Under the pieces are notes generated by a model. The model made no database searches and was not told the origin of the DNA. It worked only from the letters and a program-made list of their open reading frames with translations. DNA of 35,132 nucleotides from a virus: the IMG/VR virus record IMGVR_UViG_3300042383_001511, positions 1-35,132 of that record; one strand, 5' to 3'. This document shows positions 9,797-17,241 of the stretch, piece after piece; the first letter of the stretch is position 1, and every line of letters begins with the position of its first letter. A program made the position numbers and the translations under genes.

Positions 9797-10060
9797 TTAC
9801 AAGATATTCTTATTTTTCAACGCTATTCCAAAATTTGGATCTGCTTTGATTGATGTAAATGTATCATCAAGAATTTCCACTATTCTTAGCTTTTTATTTA
9901 GGTCGGGTTCACAGACCCATGCGCGGGCAAGATCGTAAAAATGGTCGTGTAAAACGGCATAATAAGTCAAATCGTCAATGAATTCACTCGAAACATTTTG
10001 ATAGTTCATCATCTTGGCGATAAAATCCATTTGTCTTTTTTTAACTTGTAATGGAACCAT
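9797..10060 (-). CDS. Hypothetical helical protein, 87 aa
   Basis: Starts at an ATG directly after the stop of the upstream gene (TAAATG), using GGAAAAAA as ribosome site. Helical, with aromatic and His residues (YYAVLHDHFYDLARAW) and a charged second half. Function unknown; operon position suggests a partner of the DUF1353-like protein upstream. Confidence 0.65.
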   Translation of the reverse strand: MVPLQVKKRQMDFIAKMMNYQNVSSEFIDDLTYYAVLHDHFYDLARAWVCEPDLNKKLRIVEILDDTFTSIKADPNFGIALKNKNIL

Positions 10061-10426
10061 TTATTTTTTCCAAAATGTGCTACCAAGCAGCCTAACTGCG
10101 GCCCAGTATGAATAAATAATGGGTGTATTTACCATTTTTGAATACCATTTATGCTGAGCTAAATTTTTCTTCATAAGTTCTAGAAAAATATCATCAGCCT
10201 CTTTACGAGAAAACTCTGACTGGTTTGAATAGATACTATATAGATAGTCGTGAACATTAGCGCCAAGCGTTACGGAAAATTTAAAAAACCATTTATCGCG
10301 TACCCAGTTTCCAAATTTTTGCGGACCCGCACCATTTATATGCTCTTTATATAAATCAGGATAGTTCTGTTTGAATTTTAAATATTCTATAACCGCTTGG
10401 TCTGTTTTATTGCCATTAATTTTCAT
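10061..10426 (-). CDS. DUF1353-like phage protein
   Basis: A 121-residue protein. The arrangement VTLGANVHDYLYS, then a charged stretch ending SRKEADDIFLELMKKN, then YWAAVRLLGSTFW resembles the conserved core of DUF1353 proteins found in many tailed phages, which have a His-Asp pair and the ADxxFLExM and YWAVRLxG motifs. The family has been discussed as peptidase-like or structural, but its function is not settled. Its ATG overlaps the TGA of the 50-codon gene upstream. Confidence 0.6.
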   Translation of the reverse strand: MKINGNKTDQAVIEYLKFKQNYPDLYKEHINGAGPQKFGNWVRDKWFFKFSVTLGANVHDYLYSIYSNQSEFSRKEADDIFLELMKKNLAQHKWYSKMVNTPIIYSYWAAVRLLGSTFWKK

Positions 10427-10575
10427 TTAGCCTCTTCTGCATCTCTAATAACCTTGATAATTTCCTGTATTTTTGCGGGACTCATCCCTTTTTGGATCAG
10501 AAGTAGTGATAAATGTGCAATGGTTTTATTTAATATTTTTATTTCTTTTTTCTTTTTACCGAATAAATCTAACAT
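10423..10575 (-). CDS. Small helical protein, 50 aa
   Basis: The ATG at 10573-10575 is preceded by TGAGGC and the gene ends with TGA overlapping the next ATG. The product is a lysine-rich helix followed by a hydrophobic segment and a second helix (MLDLFGKKKKEIKI, then SPAKIQEIIKVIRDAEEAK). Tight coupling on both sides supports a real gene. Function unknown; it could be a coiled-coil or small scaffold protein. Confidence 0.6.
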   Translation of the reverse strand: MLDLFGKKKKEIKILNKTIAHLSLLLIQKGMSPAKIQEIIKVIRDAEEAK

Positions 10576-10582
10576 ATTAGCC

Positions 10583-10885
10583 TCATGTAATTTTTGCTGG
10601 TGCAGTTGTCATGCCGGTGCCAGGACCAACAGTCACTTGGCTTGCTGGAGAACCCGCTGTTGGTATTCCTGGATTAACTGTAACTGCAATCCCGGGAAGA
10701 ATTTCCGCATCTGTTTGGATAGCAAGCACAATATCTTCTGCAATTTCGGAAATTGCCGTGGCCATTTTCTCCCAAGAAGCGGAGGCTGTTTTATTTTCCG
10801 CTTGGTCGCCTTGAAATTGTGATTGAAAAGACTGTAGTAGACGTGCCTTCATGGCTGCTTTTAGTTTTGCTGCTACTAATGGCAT
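10583..10885 (-). CDS. Phage virion-associated protein, Gly/Pro/Thr-rich
   Basis: A 100-residue protein. The N-terminal helix (MPLVAAKLKAAMKARLLQ) and amphipathic middle (ASWEKMATAISEIAEDI) are followed by a low-complexity tail rich in Gly, Pro, Thr and Val ending GTGMTTAPAKIT. Small late phage proteins of this type are common near baseplate or neck genes, but a precise role is not known to me. Confidence 0.6.
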   Translation of the reverse strand: MPLVAAKLKAAMKARLLQSFQSQFQGDQAENKTASASWEKMATAISEIAEDIVLAIQTDAEILPGIAVTVNPGIPTAGSPASQVTVGPGTGMTTAPAKIT

Positions 10886-10887
10886 AT

Positions 10888-11091
10888 TTACTCCTTTAAA
10901 TCTAAAATTTCAGCTGTTTTGTTGCCTATCATTTCGTTGTCATAAATCACAACACTTAATGGGCCTAAAGCATATATCTTTAGACATTCTCCGCTACGAA
11001 TATACCAATTCCAATGCGTAAAACTTATAGTAATTTCGTAATTTTTTTTCTTAGTATCAACGCATAAGGTGCAAAAAAAGTGAACACTCAT
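10888..11091 (-). CDS. Hypothetical beta-rich protein, 67 aa
   Basis: The ATG overlaps the TGA of the upstream gene (ATGA). The sequence alternates hydrophobic and polar residues (YEITISFTHWNWYIRSGE, LSVVIYDNEMIG), implying a small beta barrel or sheet. There is a Cys-x-x-Cys near the N-terminus (CTLC). Function unknown. Confidence 0.65.
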   Translation of the reverse strand: MSVHFFCTLCVDTKKKNYEITISFTHWNWYIRSGECLKIYALGPLSVVIYDNEMIGNKTAEILDLKE

Positions 11092-11342
11092 GGATTAATT
11101 CTCAAAAAAAGAGTACCGTTGTTTTGTAAATCGTAAATATTTACAACTGGTTTAAACCATTTATCATTAATACGGTGAATTCTATAGTCACTTATGTCCA
11201 TGTAGTAACTTAGATGTGGTTTAATCGTTTGAAAAATTTCTTGATTAGTTGGAAATTGGCTCATACGTACAGTTTCTAAATATTCTTCGGATGAATATTT
11301 AATATTAAAAACTTTGTAATCATGTTTATCTGCAAAAGACAT
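11088..11342 (-). CDS. Hypothetical protein, 84 aa
   Basis: The start is placed at the ATG at 11340-11342 (MSFADKHDYKVFNIKYSS) because GGAGA lies at ideal distance and the upstream gene ends 13 bases before. A longer reading from 11390 would overlap that gene. The middle is helical (SQFPTNQEIFQTIKPHL) and the end beta-like (FKPVVNIYDLQN). Function unknown. Confidence 0.65.
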   Translation of the reverse strand: MSFADKHDYKVFNIKYSSEEYLETVRMSQFPTNQEIFQTIKPHLSYYMDISDYRIHRINDKWFKPVVNIYDLQNNGTLFLRINP

Positions 11343-11355
11343 ACATTCTCCAAAA

Positions 11356-11601
11356 TTAATCGATGTCAGATGTAGCTTTATTACATTCACTCCAAATTTC
11401 TTGTATCATCCTAGACATTTTTTGAGCCCACTCGTTAAAATCTTGTCCTTCTTCTGGCGGATCGATTCCCATATCGTATTTTTCAAATGCTCGAATTTTC
11501 TGGCTTATATCGTATAGAGAAATATAAAGATTTCTAGCACGAGTTGTTAATATATATTCATTATTATCTTCGGGAAGATTAAATTCCAAAATAGCTTTCA
11601 T
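11356..11601 (-). CDS. Conserved phage-type small protein (LEFNLPED motif)
   Basis: The ATG at 11599-11601 (MKAILEFNLPEDNNEY) follows GAGGGTG and lies inside the end of the upstream gene. The pattern LEFNLPED...ARNLYISLYDISQKIRAFEKYD resembles a small helical protein often seen in phage genomes in the form LEFxLPEE...LxDLxxxLRxxxKY. I know of no assigned function. The second half (FNEWAQKMSRMIQEIWSE) is another amphipathic helix. Confidence 0.65.
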   Translation of the reverse strand: MKAILEFNLPEDNNEYILTTRARNLYISLYDISQKIRAFEKYDMGIDPPEEGQDFNEWAQKMSRMIQEIWSECNKATSDID

Positions 11602-11866
11602 CTTCGTCACCCTCGTATAAATATTTGTCATAATAAAGATGCAATTCACGCAAGGAGCAGCCAATCATGCCAGCACATTTACCTTGGCTTATATATCCAT
11701 TGCGATACAAATATTTAATGATTGTAAATGAGGTACATACTTTGTACATGCGAAACAGTTCTTCTAACTGACTTTCAGGAGCGTCTGGATCACCCAGCAC
11801 GGAAAATAACACACTGCGTGCCATGTTTTGACGCAATATTACTGCTTTTCTTTTATAGAGATTCAT
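11579..11866 (-). CDS. Hypothetical protein, 95 aa, with helix-turn-helix-like part
   Basis: The ATG at 11864-11866 follows CGGGAGC. After a basic N-terminus (MNLYKRKAVILRQ), the segment IIKYLYRNGYISQGKCAGMIGCSLRELHLYYDKYLYE has the spacing of a helix-turn-helix (ISQGKCAGMIGCSLRELHLY), so DNA binding is possible. The C-terminus is acidic. It overlaps the 25-codon membrane gene upstream by 14 bases and the next gene by 23. Confidence 0.6.
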   Translation of the reverse strand: MNLYKRKAVILRQNMARSVLFSVLGDPDAPESQLEELFRMYKVCTSFTIIKYLYRNGYISQGKCAGMIGCSLRELHLYYDKYLYEGDEDESYFGI

Positions 11867-11930
11867 GAAAAAGCTCCCGTAATACCGCTGCAATAACAAG
11901 GATAATAAAAATTACAAATATGTCTGTCAT
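11853..11930 (-). CDS. Membrane microprotein, 25 aa
   Basis: The ATG overlaps the TGA of the aminotransferase gene (ATGA) and the frame ends inside the start of the next gene. The product (MTDIFVIFIILVIAAVLREL...) is one hydrophobic helix with a short charged tail. Coupling on both sides supports translation. It resembles the 20-codon gene at 8292-8354 in design but not in sequence. Confidence 0.5.
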   Translation of the reverse strand: MTDIFVIFIILVIAAVLRELFHESL

Positions 11931-12955
11931 ATAGACTCACATAGATTAAACAAATACATGTTTAATCTAAACATAGCTTCGTTCCAATTTTCTGACGAGG
12001 CACACAAGTTTATGCGTAAAAACCCTTTCTTATCAGCTCCGCATTTTCGACCGTCCATGAAATTGATTTCAGAGTACAAAAACGCATTATGTTCATCATT
12101 AATCCAGCCAAACATACCATTATCAATCATAAAATTTTTATTATTGAATTCCATTCCATGAATATCGGAAAATTTTTTTAACACCTCACGCAGCTCATCT
12201 TTTCTTGCGTCTAGAAGTTTTTTATATTCACTTCCAATATCTTTTTCCATAAATACTTCTAGCACTGTGGCAGCACGGGCCTGAGCTTCTACAGATACTC
12301 CGCTAGTATCGTATTCAACGTATGAGTTTAAATAGTTGGCTAAATGGTGATCGCTGTTAATTACCGCCCATCCAATTCGAGATCCACAATGTCCTGTGCA
12401 TTTTGAAAGACTAAAAATAGCAATTTCTGGAATTGGCGGCAGAGGATTCTTTTCCCAGTCAGATTGATTTCTAAAATACCATGGCCAATGATAAACAGCG
12501 TCGTACCATACATTTGGCCAACTTCCAAAATTACCTAAAATTTTTCCGTCGGGATTATTTGGATATGTAATTAGTTGTACTTGACTTTCTGTTTGAATCT
12601 GATCTGTGATATTGGCATGTTGCATTTTTGCCATGTCTGGAATTCTAAACCAATATGGTTTTGGAACATAAACAGAAGAATAAGTATCGGCAGCCAATGC
12701 AAGCAATGCCATTAGCATATGTGTTGCGCCGTTTGACACAATAATTTTGGAGCCAGGCATGATTATATTTGGATGATATTTTTCGTGAAGCCGTCTAATC
12801 TGCAACTCAAGTTCTGGTAAAATTCCAGTTTTGTTATACGGCATCAGTTCGTGCATTTTAATAGATTTACTAGCCCCGGCTTCAAACAGCCCCGGCGAGG
12901 ATTGCAGATATTCTTTGAATAAATCTGGGGCTCCAATCAATAAATCCGCACTCAT
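11927..12955 (-). CDS. PLP-dependent aminotransferase, alliinase/TAA1-like
   Basis: The ATG at 12953-12955 (MSADLLIGAP) is preceded by AGGGTG; a GTG 27 bases upstream is less favoured. The 342-residue protein is a fold-type I PLP enzyme. TYPNNPDG, YDAVYHWPWY and SLSKCTGHCGSRIGWAVI match the pattern of the alliinase C-terminal/TAA1 tryptophan aminotransferase family (SKxTGHAGSRxGWA). Lys185 is the expected internal aldimine lysine and Arg in GSRIGW the phosphate contact. The N-terminal EGF-like domain of plant alliinase is absent. The substrate cannot be read from sequence. In known thymine-hypermodifying phages other PLP enzymes remodel amino acids attached to thymine; the aGPT-Pplase homologue at 28391 makes that role worth testing here. 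Confidence 0.75.
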   Translation of the reverse strand: MSADLLIGAPDLFKEYLQSSPGLFEAGASKSIKMHELMPYNKTGILPELELQIRRLHEKYHPNIIMPGSKIIVSNGATHMLMALLALAADTYSSVYVPKPYWFRIPDMAKMQHANITDQIQTESQVQLITYPNNPDGKILGNFGSWPNVWYDAVYHWPWYFRNQSDWEKNPLPPIPEIAIFSLSKCTGHCGSRIGWAVINSDHHLANYLNSYVEYDTSGVSVEAQARAATVLEVFMEKDIGSEYKKLLDARKDELREVLKKFSDIHGMEFNNKNFMIDNGMFGWINDEHNAFLYSEINFMDGRKCGADKKGFLRINLCASSENWNEAMFRLNMYLFNLCESI

Positions 12956-12983
12956 TCTTTTCACCCTACTTATTTTTTGCACC

Positions 12984-13208
12984 TTAAATTTCTTTTTCGT
13001 CTATAATCTGCAATGTACCATCAAAAATAAAACCAGCGCCACGCAATGTTTGCTCAAAACAACGAATAAGTTCGTGGAGAGATTCGTTGTAATTTTCTGC
13101 GGTATATTTTTCAACCGTTTGATTATTTAGATTTCGGTGTTCAATTATGATTGTGGTTTTCATAGAAAATATTTCTTCTTGATTGGCTTGATAACTTTTA
13201 TTTTTCAT
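12984..13208 (-). CDS. Hypothetical protein, 74 aa
   Basis: The ATG at 13206-13208 overlaps the upstream TGA (ATGA) with GGAG in front. A second ATG (MKTTIIIEHRNLNNQ) 15 codons on is an alternative start. The core ESLHELIRCFEQTLRGAGFIFDGTLQII resembles a small phage protein pattern (FxxxLxGAGFxFDG) that I have seen but cannot name. Function unknown. Confidence 0.6.
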   Translation of the reverse strand: MKNKSYQANQEEIFSMKTTIIIEHRNLNNQTVEKYTAENYNESLHELIRCFEQTLRGAGFIFDGTLQIIDEKEI

Positions 13209-13528
13209 ATAAGCTCCATACAAAATTTAATGAACGATTTAATTGAGTATCTATTTTTTGTCGGGTTATTCCAGTTTTGAAAATATACTGCATCTTCCAT
13301 TTTGGCCAGTAAAGATATTCCTTCTTCTATAGACAAAGTTGTGTCTTTTGTAAAAAGATATGCGTACTCTGGAGTTTTTTGCGCAAAACACACTTTTTTT
13401 GTAAGAGTTTCTCGAAAGTCATCGTCATTTGGGCCTTTTGGATAATATTTAACTAAAAGTATTTGATTGTAATTTAAATCTGGAGAATCTTTTAGAAAAA
13501 TAATGCCATATTTATCCACAGCTACCAT
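13205..13528 (-). CDS. Hypothetical protein, 107 aa
   Basis: Starts at the ATG at 13526-13528, or at the GTG at 13519, which is better placed after AAAGGATGG. Alternating hydrophobic residues (YGIIFLKDSPDLNYNQILLVKYY) then helical and aromatic segments (SIEEGISLLAKMEDAVYFQNW). The product ends in FCMELI. No motif recognised; it overlaps both neighbours by a few bases. Confidence 0.6.
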   Translation of the reverse strand: MVAVDKYGIIFLKDSPDLNYNQILLVKYYPKGPNDDDFRETLTKKVCFAQKTPEYAYLFTKDTTLSIEEGISLLAKMEDAVYFQNWNNPTKNRYSIKSFIKFCMELI

Positions 13529-13733
13529 CCTTTGGCAGGATGATTACTTCACGTTTTACAATCCATATATTGTATTTATATATTTCATGTAAACCTAAAA
13601 TTGAATAATCAGCTAGGCAATCTTCTACCGAAGAATAAACATGATTGAAGTTTAGATCTTGAGCATCTCTTATAGGATCAGGAGTATAAATGGTTACTTC
13701 AATTAACTCGTTTTCGTTTTGATTTATGGCCAT
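13512..13733 (-). CDS. Hypothetical protein, 73 aa
   Basis: The ATG at 13731-13733 (MAINQNENELIEVTIYTPD) lies inside the end of the RNase H gene, with AAGGAG about 10 bases before it. The N-terminus is acidic and beta-like, the middle contains SSVEDCLADYSILGLHEIY, and the end is basic and hydrophobic (IWIVKREVIILPK). Function unknown. Confidence 0.6.
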   Translation of the reverse strand: MAINQNENELIEVTIYTPDPIRDAQDLNFNHVYSSVEDCLADYSILGLHEIYKYNIWIVKREVIILPKDGSCG

Positions 13734-14169
13734 TTGTACGTGACTCCTTAGCTCGTAGGTCAACGTACTCGTTATGGTACACACCACTATGACCTTTGAC
13801 CCATTCCCAGCTTATATTTTGGGATTTGACGAGTGGTAAGAGTTGTTGCCATAAATCTTTATTACGCGCCGGCTTGCCATTACAGGTTTTCCACTCGTTC
13901 TTTTCCCAACGCTCTACCCATTTATTTGTAAACGCTCTTATAAGATATTGACTATCTGTTTTAATAACCACCGAGCTGTTTTTAGGCAGGCATTTAAGGG
14001 CTTCTAGAACTGCAACTATTTCCATACGGTTGTTTGTGGCGTGCTCATGATGACCGGCGCCTTCTGTAAGAGTACTGCCGTCTTCTTTTAGAATAATAAA
14101 AGCGTACCCTCCTGCCCAAGAGTTGTGGTGCCCTTGAGAAGATGATCCATCCGTATATATAATGAACAT
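13699..14169 (-). CDS. rnhA: Ribonuclease HI
   Basis: A 156-residue protein matching RNase HI in length and in the four acidic catalytic residues: Asp7 (IYTDGSS), Glu50 (NNRMEI), Asp72 (KTDSQYL) and Asp137 (NEYVDLRA), with His127 in the flexible GHSG loop. The WKTCNGKPARNKDLW segment corresponds to the basic protrusion that binds RNA/DNA hybrids. It removes RNA from hybrids during phage replication, for example primers. A basic tail (NGHKSKRKRVN) extends past the usual end. Its ATG overlaps the end of the connector-like gene by one base. Confidence 0.92.
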   Translation of the reverse strand: MFIIYTDGSSSQGHHNSWAGGYAFIILKEDGSTLTEGAGHHEHATNNRMEIVAVLEALKCLPKNSSVVIKTDSQYLIRAFTNKWVERWEKNEWKTCNGKPARNKDLWQQLLPLVKSQNISWEWVKGHSGVYHNEYVDLRAKESRTNGHKSKRKRVN

Positions 14170-15011
14170 TAAATCCCCGCAAACTCGCAGGTAATCTGTT
14201 TTCCGTAGTAGCCGGAAACTAACTGTTTATTTTTTTCAATTCGCATAAGTAGCGAATTTAACCGAGCCTCAAATATGCGAGGACCAGGAAGTTGGCCAGA
14301 TTGCGAAAGGCTATCCATACTTACAGTAATCCCCGTTGTTGGAAACAACAATGGGCCTAGTTCGGACAACATGTTGTATGTTGTTAGATCCAAAATAAGC
14401 TGCCATACAATTACTGGTAGCTTATCCTGATCAAAGCCTGCTTGATAAGCCATGCGAATGCCAGAAGGCCGGTAGGATGTAAGTGAGAGGTTGAACATAG
14501 GAATGTTTGCACTGCCTTGTACAACAGTTGGGGCTAGAACACCTGTAGTTGCAATTACGTTTACCTTGCTGATATTAGGTTCCCAGCTAATCCATGAATC
14601 AGGAATTCTATAAACTAAGGTAGATGGGTCGCGAGTACCATTAGGGAATCGCAATTCGATGTATTCAACTTTTCTTAACGGATACTTTTTAGGCAACATT
14701 GGAAAGAAGCGAGTTCCTCCCAAGCCCTCATCATTGAAGTCTTCAATCATATAAGTGATGATTGGGCTGAGGATCATTCCTTGCATTTCTAGCTGAGAAA
14801 TTGCCGCCTGAAGATGGAAGGCAACGTACTCTTCAGTAATCTGTTCATTAGTCATTGGGAATGTTTTAGGAATACCAACAAGACCAAATTGCAAAACATC
14901 GCTAGGAGTTACCATTTCTTTAAAACGTTTAAAACTACCTTCGATTTCTACAAATTCATTATCATCTGTGTTTGAATAATGTGGAAATGTAGAACCGATA
15001 TTAATAGTCAT
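14169..15011 (-). CDS. Putative virion neck/connector protein
   Basis: A 280-residue protein. It is helical at the N-terminus (VTPSDVLQFGLVG, EYVAFHLQAAISQLEMQG) and has a beta segment with VYRIPDSWISWEPNISKVNVIATTG. The VYRIPxxW...INVxATG type pattern occurs in phage head-to-tail connector and neck proteins. The helical C-terminus (RLNSLLMRIEKNKQLVSGYYG) fits as well. No catalytic motif. The assignment rests on pattern resemblance and on virion-type neighbours. Confidence 0.5.
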   Translation of the reverse strand: MTINIGSTFPHYSNTDDNEFVEIEGSFKRFKEMVTPSDVLQFGLVGIPKTFPMTNEQITEEYVAFHLQAAISQLEMQGMILSPIITYMIEDFNDEGLGGTRFFPMLPKKYPLRKVEYIELRFPNGTRDPSTLVYRIPDSWISWEPNISKVNVIATTGVLAPTVVQGSANIPMFNLSLTSYRPSGIRMAYQAGFDQDKLPVIVWQLILDLTTYNMLSELGPLLFPTTGITVSMDSLSQSGQLPGPRIFEARLNSLLMRIEKNKQLVSGYYGKQITCEFAGI

Positions 15012-15344
15012 TTAAACACCAAACAAAATTTTTACAAGTAATGCTATGCCGCCAGACACAAGAATGCCAATACCCCATTTAATAAAACTCACTACGGATT
15101 TAAATCCAATTGAATCTTTTTCAAGAAGATCTGTACGGCGCATGTGTTCTTTTAGTGATTCGGTATTTTGCTCAAGAATTTTTTCTTGTTGTTCTAGAAT
15201 GAAATTTTGTTTTACCCCGAGGACAGCTAGAGTGTTTATCGTTTCATTAATTTTTACTAATTGTTCATCAATATTATGTATTTTGTCAGAAATATTACAG
15301 ATTTTTTCTGCAAGAACTAAATTATTAACAGATTTTTTTTCCAT
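15012..15344 (-). CDS. XhlA-like membrane protein
   Basis: A 110-residue protein. A long heptad-rich coiled coil (residues about 8-80, with NIDEQLVKINETINTL) is followed by EHMRRTDLLEKDS and a C-terminal membrane helix (FIKWGIGILVSGGIALLVKIL). The E-H-x-R-R-T-D-x-L-E motif before a terminal transmembrane segment is typical of haemolysin XhlA-type phage proteins, which sit near holin/lysin genes and may help lysis. Orientation would leave the coiled coil on one face of the inner membrane. Confidence 0.65.
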   Translation of the reverse strand: MEKKSVNNLVLAEKICNISDKIHNIDEQLVKINETINTLAVLGVKQNFILEQQEKILEQNTESLKEHMRRTDLLEKDSIGFKSVVSFIKWGIGILVSGGIALLVKILFGV

Positions 15345-15401
15345 AATATAAATCCATGCAAAATTAATTATTAATTATAATAACATATTCATTGATTATA
15401 A
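15345..15401 (-). promoter_or_regulatory. AT-rich gap, possible promoter
   Basis: Nearly pure AT with two TTATAATnAAT repeats and a TATAAT on the minus strand upstream of the XhlA-like gene. No convincing -35 hexamer and no CCGATA element are present. It could be a sigma70-type promoter. Confidence 0.3.
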
Positions 15402-15959
15402 TTAATCTTTTACAACTATGGTAACGACTTCTCCAGGTTCTACCGCTTGATTTCCGCTCTGAGTAAGATCATTTATAAAATAAAGATATTTTCTAGAACC
15501 TAGAATTTGTAATTCATAGTCAATGTTTTGTACTAAACAAACTCTATCTAGAGCCAACATCAAAATAGAAAAATTTCCATCTTGAGTGACATCGATTCTG
15601 TTTTCGACACATTGTTCGGGCGTAAGAACATATTGGAGTTGCCGTGTATTTGATTCTGTTGCTACGGAATTATATACAAAAGTAAGAACTTCACCAGCTT
15701 CTAGAGCTGAAATGCCAGAAGGCGCTAATTCATTCATAAATTGAATGAATGTTGAAGAATTTTCTTTAACGATTTGATAATCTATGTTCTGGACTAGGCA
15801 CAATCTGTCTAAAGTCAGAAATAGCGGTGTGATTTCATGAAAATAAGTAATATCAATTCTTCCAGAATTGGCATTTTCTTCTGTTATATATATAAGCGAT
15901 TGCTCAGTTGTATTGAATAAGCTGGGATTTATCGCATATGATATAAACGGAGCTGGCAT
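15402..15959 (-). CDS. Virion-type protein with internal duplication
   Basis: A 185-residue protein made of two similar halves of roughly 80 residues. Each contains RIDxT, LxLDRxCLVQNIDYxx, FxNxLxxSG and AxEAGEVLTxVx or its equivalent (about residues 33-112 and 120-184). The beta-rich repeat with DRVCLVQNIDY suggests tandem immunoglobulin-like or fibre domains. Its start codon shares a base with the stop region of the previous gene. It is probably a fibre or decoration protein. Confidence 0.65.
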   Translation of the reverse strand: MPAPFISYAINPSLFNTTEQSLIYITEENANSGRIDITYFHEITPLFLTLDRLCLVQNIDYQIVKENSSTFIQFMNELAPSGISALEAGEVLTFVYNSVATESNTRQLQYVLTPEQCVENRIDVTQDGNFSILMLALDRVCLVQNIDYELQILGSRKYLYFINDLTQSGNQAVEPGEVVTIVVKD

Positions 15960-16345
15960 TAGCTAAGTTCTCCAACAGAAATCTGGCCCGTTCCTGTTAC
16001 AACTTTAGCGTAAAGTGTAATGTTTGACCCACAGGGGAGCATTACAAATTGATTTTTAAAAATATCAAAAGGTTGACTTTCTTCTGAAAAGCCCCAGACA
16101 ACAGAATTAGTTAATCCCTGAAGAATTATGTATTTTCTGTTTTCTAAATTAGAAACGTTTATTCGTAAGGGCACCGGGGTAGAAGTGAGAGATATAACTC
16201 CGCTGACTGCGGCTGTGTTCATGATATCTGTAGTTTGTAGATCGCCATTGGGTGACGCATTTACAAAATTAGTTTCTTGACCAGAGCCATTAGCTCCCGC
16301 AATTTTTATGGTATCAGAGGATTCTAGAGAATTTAAATCACCCAT
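15959..16345 (-). CDS. Putative virion decoration/fibre protein, 128 aa
   Basis: The N-terminus (DTIKIAGANGSGQETNFVNASPNGDLQTTD) follows the pattern of phage structural proteins with polar Gly/Asn/Ser repeats. The rest is predicted beta (YIILQGLTNSVVWGFSE, NITLYAKVVTGTGQISV). No catalytic residues stand out. It belongs to a run of five beta-rich proteins (15402-18578) that probably share an origin or role. Confidence 0.6.
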   Translation of the reverse strand: MGDLNSLESSDTIKIAGANGSGQETNFVNASPNGDLQTTDIMNTAAVSGVISLTSTPVPLRINVSNLENRKYIILQGLTNSVVWGFSEESQPFDIFKNQFVMLPCGSNITLYAKVVTGTGQISVGELS

Positions 16346-16372
16346 TGAAAATAATACCTTTCAATAAAGTTA

Positions 16373-16410
16373 TAGCCGAGTGATTTCTCCTCGGCTACTA
16401 CTTTTTTGCA
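16373..16410 (-). terminator. Hairpin terminator, possibly bidirectional
   Basis: TAGCCGAG (16373-16380) and CTCGGCTA (16390-16397) form an 8-bp stem with a 9-base loop. On the minus strand it is followed by TAACTTTATTG, a weak tail; on the plus strand by CTACTTTTTTG. It separates the genes ending at 16432 and starting at 16345 and may lower expression of the downstream part. Confidence 0.6.
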
Positions 16411-16431
16411 TTAATTATTAATTAATGACTA

Positions 16432-17193
16432 TTAAATTTCGTGGCCGCAAATTGTGCAGTACAAATCCATGGGAGAAGTATCTCTATTGGTAATTGTAAC
16501 GCGAACTTTAGCGCCGGCAGAAACTGAAACGTTTTCATGAATGGATGCAAGAATGTTGGGGTTTGCAGAAGAGTTGAACATAACAAATTTAGTGATAAAA
16601 GAACCAGATCCGGCAGCTGATTCAACTTTGATTTCTGCCTTAACTTTTCCTGATGCAGAAACATGAATTTGGGATAATTTTAAAACCTTACTCGCAGAAA
16701 CGACATACTCGACATCAGCAGAAGATCCGGCAGCAACGGAGGCGGCGGAATCAAATGCATTTACTTCATCCCCTTCTGAGTCTACAGAGGTTACGGGGAG
16801 AGGATTTGATGCAGAAAATACTTGACCATTTTCGTCATGGATAGAGACATCAAGTAAACGTTTGCTGCCTTGCGTAACGGAAGTTAGCCTTTGAGTCTGG
16901 GTGTTATGATCCGGACTTTCGCTACGTTCACTTGCGACCAAACCAACGTTACCTGGCTTGCTGTTACCAGTAGCGCTGTAAACGCCGTCAGGTGTTAATG
17001 CGCCTTCTTCGCTTAATCTTAAAACTTGGTCAGATGAAGATGGATCATTGCCATGCATTTCTACATGAGAATTGCCGTCAGCATCAACGATCTGGCCCTT
17101 AGAAGGGTCAGTAAAGTCAACAATTTTAGACTGTACCTTTTCTTGTGGATCGCCTTCGGTTCTAATAGGGAGACTTGAATTATAATCAGCCAT
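16432..17193 (-). CDS. Putative virion structural protein, 253 aa
   Basis: The N-terminus (MADYNSSLPIRTEGD) is followed by a polar middle with SQRLTSVTQGSKRLLDVSIHDENG-like segments, then a beta-sandwich-like C-terminal domain (VEYVVSASKVLKLSQIHVSA ... KVRVTITNRD) ending with a Cys pair (YCTICGHEI). Ser/Asp/Gly-rich and free of catalytic motifs. Similar beta domains in phage fibres bind receptors or decorate the capsid. Its position near fibre-type genes supports a structural role. Confidence 0.6.
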   Translation of the reverse strand: MADYNSSLPIRTEGDPQEKVQSKIVDFTDPSKGQIVDADGNSHVEMHGNDPSSSDQVLRLSEEGALTPDGVYSATGNSKPGNVGLVASERSESPDHNTQTQRLTSVTQGSKRLLDVSIHDENGQVFSASNPLPVTSVDSEGDEVNAFDSAASVAAGSSADVEYVVSASKVLKLSQIHVSASGKVKAEIKVESAAGSGSFITKFVMFNSSANPNILASIHENVSVSAGAKVRVTITNRDTSPMDLYCTICGHEI

Positions 17194-17241
17194 TTTATAA
17201 AACTCCTAAAAAAATGTCTAAAGAATGATAGCATAAATTAA

